This document shows, piece by piece, positions 58,552 to 64,000 of a DNA stretch of 64,000 nt. Under the pieces are notes generated by a model. The model saw only the letters and a program-made list of their open reading frames with translations, made no database searches and had not been told where the DNA came from. The position numbers and the translations under genes are program-made. This DNA is from Hormiphora californensis (Eukaryota > Ctenophora > Tentaculata > Cydippida > Pleurobrachiidae): the NCBI GenBank assembly GCA_020137815.1, contig CM035354.1, positions 4,420,796 through 4,484,795 of the forward strand, in the 5' to 3' direction. Every line of letters starts with the position of its first letter. Within the stretch, counting starts at the first letter, position 1.

Positions 58552-61500
58552 CTACACCATGTGATGTGTCGTCAGCAAGTTAGGATCAATAACAGAGGTA
58601 AACTTGAGGTTTAACGAGGGTGAGTTAGTGTTCACAAACATAGTGTGGAGCTGTTTCTGGTACTGTTTGGCGATTTTGAGAAGTTCCTCGGAGGCCACGG
58701 CCGGGCTTAGTCCGGTGGTGGTGGGGAGGTTTGTTAGGAATTCAGAAGCAGCACATCGAGGTAGAGATGACACCTGGAAATAAACATGTGGGTCAGTCTT
58801 TCGGTCTCATCTAACATTGGCCTAACTCCAACTATTTCTAATTGTTTCTCACGAGATAATGTCTAATCAACTGCACAAGATAATATAATGTATGGGTTTT
58901 TGATCAACTGACCTGTTCGTAGTGGTGTTGAACCTTCTTCTTGTATTTGGGTATCTCCTTAGCGTACAGGAGCTTGTTGATGGGAGAATCTTTAGTGAGC
59001 CCCTTATCACTAGTACTGCAGCTATCCATGAACACACCGCAGATGATGTTCAGGGATGAATCCATTGTGGGAGTTTGGCGGATATCCAGGAGGAAGTGTG
59101 GATTCTTGAGGATGTTCATCCAGAAACGCAGTGATAACGAGTTGTTCTTCCACGTGTGGATATAAGCCTGAAAGGAGGATAGGTGTAACCAGGGGTTGTT
59201 AACTGGGTGATTCGTTTTATGAAGGAGCAGTAACTGGTTGATTGGTTTTATGAAGGAGTAGTAACACATACCTGATTTGAACTACAATTATGTCGCTGGG
59301 CTTGTCGCTCCAAGAAGTCGAACAGGTACTTGATGCAGAGAGGTACCCTTTCTCGAGACATGAATACTGTGTTGAATAGGTCGTCCACGTAGGGCTGTAG
59401 AGTTCCTTTAGTCGATAGGATTCTCGTCAAAAACACCTGATGGAAAATAGTTGTTAGAGGCGGACGGAATTGTTATGGCCATGGTAACCAATATTACCAC
59501 AATTCGCTTCCCTAAATACGTGTGTTTTTCCATAATTGCCCCTGTTTTCCAACGTACCTCTGACATCATCTTAGTGCTAAGTCCCAGGAGCTCGTCAGTT
59601 TCGCAGACACCATGGGTATGTCTAACTAGATGGTAGACCTGGTGTCGCTCTTCCTGTTTCTCAGAGTCACCCGTACTAGTTCCACTACTGATCAGGTTAC
59701 CTTTACTCCTGGAGAGAGAGAGAGAGAGAGAGAGAGGGTTACAGGGTGGGTTCAGGTCCGGTTTCTGGAATAAGGAATCAGAAGAGTTATAAGAGGTGTG
59801 GATAGAGATTGGTAGTGCCTCTATTAGTATATCAGTGTTGTGAAAGACTCTTCAGATCCTTTGTTTACCTGTATCTGCGTGTTGTTAAGAAGCTCTTCTT
59901 CCTCTCAGACTGGGGTGACACAGAAACAGAGCTATTCTCACTGTCCATACTGAGCGGTACCATTATAAACACAGGGGTCAGGTTCTCAATAGCGAAATCC
60001 TCTAGTGTGGATAACTTCCTCCAACCTTCAATAACCTGCGGGGAGAGAGAGAGTTAGATTCGGTGGAATGGGTGTTGCTCTCAGTGGTACTTCATGGTAA
60101 CTAAGTTCCAACTAGTTACCATGGTAACTAAAGCCTGGTTACTCACCGGATGCCTGTCCTCACGTAGCACGACACTCTTATTCGCAGCCCCCACGTACAT
60201 CAAATCAAAACTTTCAATAACAGGGAGTTGGGATGCGGGTTTGTTCCGATATATCGACTCAATACACTTCCTCTTGGTCTGCCTGATACTGTCACAAGAC
60301 AGCAACGTTACAGGATGTTCTCTCATGTTAAGGTCCCTGACAGTCCCTTGGTAGACCTTGAAGTCAATAGTTTCCCGGAGCATCTTCTCGTTGTTGAGGG
60401 AGGATTTGGCTTCAAATGTTATCTCGTCTTGTGGTCCCAGATCCAGTTGCTGCTTGATAGCAGAGAACAGGGTGAAGATGGACTTGCCAGCGTGATCTGA
60501 GGGGAGGGGGGGGGGTGAGTAACATTAACTAAATGGGAGGGTGATGGTGAGAGTTACTTGTGTTCTCAACTTGGGTACTACCCAACACAAAACTGGACTA
60601 ATTGACAAGATCATAATATGGGAAATGGGACGTACGTTTGAGGTAGCCGTAACAGCAGTAGTTTAACCAGTGAGTTAGCAGTTTATCAGCCACACTCTCT
60701 GTCCTTCTCAGGAGTAGCTGAGGGTGGTTCTTCTTAGCCAGGAACTTCTCAATAAGCCGCTCCATCAGAATAAACAGAACCTGGAAGGGTTTAAAGGGTG
60801 TTTAGAGGGTGTTTAGAGGGTGTTTAGAAGGTGTTTTAGGATCGAGTATTATAGGCAGGTGAAAATAGGGAATGAAGAGAGATGGTGGTCCTAATTACCT
60901 CAGTTAGATAGTACATGTCATCACTGATAGCTATCACCAGTAAACTCGCCATCTTGCACTTCATGCTGACATCAAATGCTGGATCAGCCTCCACAGTTTC
61001 CACGAACCTCAACAGAAACTCTCGGTCTCGTAGCAACCGTTTAAACCGGTTCAGCTGGGGAGTTTCCACCAGTTTGGAGCTGGGTGTGTTTAGTCGAGCT
61101 AGGAGGTCCCGTGTTTCAGCCTCGTTACCAGGGAACAACACGTTAGACATGAACTCATTGAATGGCCTGAATGGTATATCAGCCACATCTCCTCCTATCT
61201 CAATCAGGTGGGTCTGTAGAGCGGTGAATGCATCTTTACATTCCTCAGCCACCCTCATCTCCAACTTCTCCATGTGATGACGTAGCTCCTTCAGGGACTT
61301 CTGGTGGGTTCTCTGGGATCGGTGATACTTCATGCCCACGTAGGATAGCACAAACACCAGGACGATAAATCCAACAATTGGTATCACTATGGCAACGTAG
61401 GGAACTCCGTCACTAGGGCCAACCTGGCTGTCATAGTAGAGTTTCCCAGGAGAGAACTTCCAGTTTCCTAACTTCACCACGACCTCCGCTAGGTTCTCCT

Positions 61501-63817
61501 TCCTCACATTCTTGATCTGTTTCCTCTTTTCGACGTGATCCCCCTGATTCTCAGCCTCTTCATTGTTCTCAACCTCCTCCAGCTCAGGAGCACGGCGGGT
61601 GTTCCTCTTCATGGCATCCCGGTGATCTGATAACTCCTTTAGGGTGGGTGGTGTCAGTACCAGGTGGTCCATTGTCACCTTTACAGGTACCTCCATACCT
61701 CCAACCTCAACTGTGATTCCTGGCACCCTACCCAAGTTATCCCCATTGATAACCAGCTCCCTGCCACCACCAACGGGCCACTGCAAGTACTCCTGGTCAG
61801 TTGTGGTGACATTCAGTTTCAACACAGTAGGGTCAGGGTGAACAGTGAAGTTGCCCAGTCTAACATTGTGGTTATCTGTCTTTAGTATGGTCGTCACAGG
61901 TTCACTTCCACCCAGGTATCCGGGTAGTTTGGGCGTGAAGCAGGTCAGACCACGCTTAGAGGTTTTGGTACATGATCCAACTCCGATGTTCCTCTCTCGT
62001 GTTTCCAGGATGAGCTCTGTTTTTTGGACGCACTCCAGCCGAGATTTGGAGCCGAATTTAACATTCACTGCTACCCCTCCAGAGGCGATGGATGCATTGA
62101 GACTTGTTGTTAGGGGTGTCGGGTTGTTGACGACCTCAAACTCTCCAGGGAGATGTTACCCGGTCCCCGTCAATAGTTAATCTGGATGGATGTCCTGCCC
62201 ACTACACCATGCCAGAGTTGTGCAGGTAGCAGTAGGATCGAGGTGGGTACAGTGGACAGTTTGCAGAGAGTCCCACTGACCACTACTTTCATCCTTCCAC
62301 CAATGTGGAGATTGTCACCCCGGATCGTCACCTCACTACCACCTGCCTGGATTCCACATCGGGGTTCAACTGCACTCACTTGGTATGGCTGTAAGGGAAG
62401 GGTTTTGAGTTATTGTTCTAATGATATGTTTTATGAAGGAGTAACATGTTTTATAAAGGAGTAACAATATGTTTTATGAAGGAGTAAGTCGTTACCTTGT
62501 AGTAAAAGAGGTATGTTGGAAACTCGTACTTGATCTCCGTTGGTGGTGACCTCTACGTATCCATGTTGGGGTTCACTTGTGGCCCCAGTAACACAAACCA
62601 CGGTCCGGGATACCTCAAATCCGGCAGACTGAACCTTGCAGTCTATCCCGGTTATTTTGATGCTGGTGATGTCCGTTGATCTACTGCCCAGGTTGGTTCC
62701 CCGGATTGTAACTGCAGTTCCACCTGCCAGGGGTCCATATCTGGGCTCAAACTAAGGGGAGAAATTATTAGAATTCATCGTCTAATTCCAAAGAGTTACT
62801 AATAATATAAGGAGTTACTTATACTATTGAACAGTTAAATTATATATTTACCGATTCGATGGAGAGTCCCTCGCAGACAGAGCTGTAGGAATCATCGCAC
62901 ACTTCATACCCGCCATACTGCAGCAAACACACACCCCTGCTACCACACCAGCCACACTTCCGGACTCTGTATAATAGGGTAATTAGTTTTATGAAGGAGC
63001 AACGGAGGTTGATTATTTGTTTGATGAAGGAGTAACACGAAACAAAGTGAGAATTCTCATGTTCACTCACCCATCATTCGCTCTACAGGAGCTGCAATCC
63101 CGTCCTAGTAATGTCACACCGGTAAATAGTCGATCTCCGGGTTGCGAGTCCGCGGTTCTACTTCTTTACCTTTAAATGTCACCTGGAGATACGGGATAAT
63201 TAGACCTAGTGTTCCTTACAGAGTAGTGAATTGTGATATTAAAACCAGAATGAGCAACTCATTGATTCAGAACTAGCAGTAAGTTACCTTTACGGGTACA
63301 GTCAGTTCACCAATGTCTTTGTTCGAGCGGAAAGTATGGTTGGTAGCACAAATCAGGTTCTGTTCTGAAACCCATGTTGCAGGAAGAGCAATGTTCTCCC
63401 CTCCCACCTCCATCAAACACTCGTATCTGGTATCATCCTGCAAACACACGGAGTTATATCTTCTGTAGTACACATGAAAATAGCTTCCAACTCTTTTTTG
63501 TTGTTGTTGTTTCCAACTCTGATATCATCAATCATCATCAGATAGAAAGCACTGACAAATTGCAATGGTTCTTAAAAAAGTAGTAAAGACTGTGTGTACC
63601 GTCTCCCCGATTCAAAATGCTACTCACCGAGAGGGGTGGAGGTAGATTGACAGCGTTAACCTCCAGCCTATGTGGAAACTCCGCGGGGATATGGGTCATG
63701 GTGTAGGATATAGCAGGGCATTGTTCAGGGGAGGATAGTTTGTTACAGATGCTATCACAGGCGTTAGCATAGGCACACCATCCACAACCCACTCCGGCCG
63801 CTGTACAGGATGAACAC
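58552..63817 (-). CDS. Plexin (semaphorin receptor), 5' part outside window
   Basis: Single-pass receptor for semaphorins, controlling cell guidance through its cytoplasmic GAP domain. Thirteen exons are visible: 63817-63628, 63437-63288, 63182-63071, 62966-62852, 62751-62496, 62388-60899, 60780-60636, 60496-60147, 60035-59869, 59708-59558, 59436-59272, 59167-58913 and 58773-58552, about 1,254 residues. In order: a PSI domain ([14 protein letters not shown]), a second PSI ([18 protein letters not shown]), IPT/TIG domains ([36 protein letters not shown]), a transmembrane helix ([18 protein letters not shown]), GAP segment 1 with [17 protein letters not shown], a Rho-binding domain (60.2-60.5 kb), and GAP segment 2 with [13 protein letters not shown] and [20 protein letters not shown]. 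Surplus single bases at 62156-62157, 62172-62173, 62537-62538, 63099-63101 and 63124-63126 break the extracellular frame; removing them restores all exon phases. The sema domain is beyond the right edge. Confidence 0.93.
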
Positions 63818-64000
63818 CTGAGAGAGGGGGGAATGTGGTTAAAATGTGGTTGTTTTGGTAACGGTTGGTTAGGGGGAATGTGACGTGGCTATGGATGGGA
63901 AGTTATATGTGGTTAGAGGGAAAGGCGATGAGCTGGTGAAGGATTCATTTCTCATTTCTCAACTCCTTCGCCAGCAATTACTGTCACCTTGATTTTATCA
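63818..64000 (-). other. Plexin intron at window edge
   Basis: Intron sequence upstream of the first visible plexin exon. A possible donor (ATCAAG|GTGACA on the minus strand near 63988) could mark the end of a preceding exon cut by the window edge; too little is present to confirm it. Confidence 0.3.

Overview
This window is nuclear DNA of an animal. Intron-containing genes with GT-AG junctions encode a Shaker-type voltage-gated K+ channel, class A-like GPCRs, a plexin and multi-PDZ scaffold proteins, alongside non-LTR retrotransposons, foldback elements and long GA/CT microsatellites. Many introns are only 80-500 nt and several genes are intronless, which suggests a compact invertebrate genome, perhaps a non-bilaterian. 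The species cannot be named from the sequence alone.

Layout. 0.5-3.2 kb (+): a nine-exon Kv channel. 3.8-9.2 kb (-): a 13-exon, six-PDZ scaffold convergent with it, with a small intact membrane-protein ORF in its first intron. 9.2-18.3 kb: repeats, namely a palindromic MITE, 96-bp tandem repeats, and an array of ~1.5-kb units containing poly-G tracts. The array is split by a 1.68-kb foldback element with a 9-bp target duplication. 19.9-22.8 kb: two convergent GPCR genes. 27.5-31.5 kb (-): a PDZ plus proline-rich protein, model incomplete. 33.8-34.4 kb (-): a TIGAR-like histidine phosphatase. 38.9-42.5 kb (+): a tandem pair of SLC29/ENT-like transporters, followed by a TA-flanked 1.34-kb inverted-repeat element. 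46.4-47.1 kb (-): a truncated LINE tail. 48.1-52.9 kb (+): an almost certainly full-length LINE of the same family. 53.6-54.1 kb (+): an unrecognised ORF. 54.4-56.5 kb (-): an intronless NCLX-type Na+/Ca2+ exchanger. 56.9-57.6 kb: an inverted-repeat-bounded insert carrying another LINE tail. 58.6-63.8 kb (-): the 3' two thirds of a plexin running off the right edge.

The main lead is the LINE. ORF2 has no ATG near its start and lies in the -1 frame of ORF1. The overlap contains an in-frame A_AAA_AAC slippery heptamer, so ORF2 is probably made by -1 ribosomal frameshifting. A second lead is a GPCR whose second extracellular loop contains an EF-hand-like motif.

A caution on gene models: at least twelve places need one extra genomic base removed to keep the reading frame, nearly all in short homopolymers. 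All have the same sign. This looks like insertion-type error in an unpolished long-read assembly, not many pseudogenes. Exon phases close exactly once these bases are ignored. The genes do not form an operon; the channel, exchanger, GPCRs, PDZ scaffolds and plexin fit general membrane excitability and signalling, and no joint pathway is claimed.
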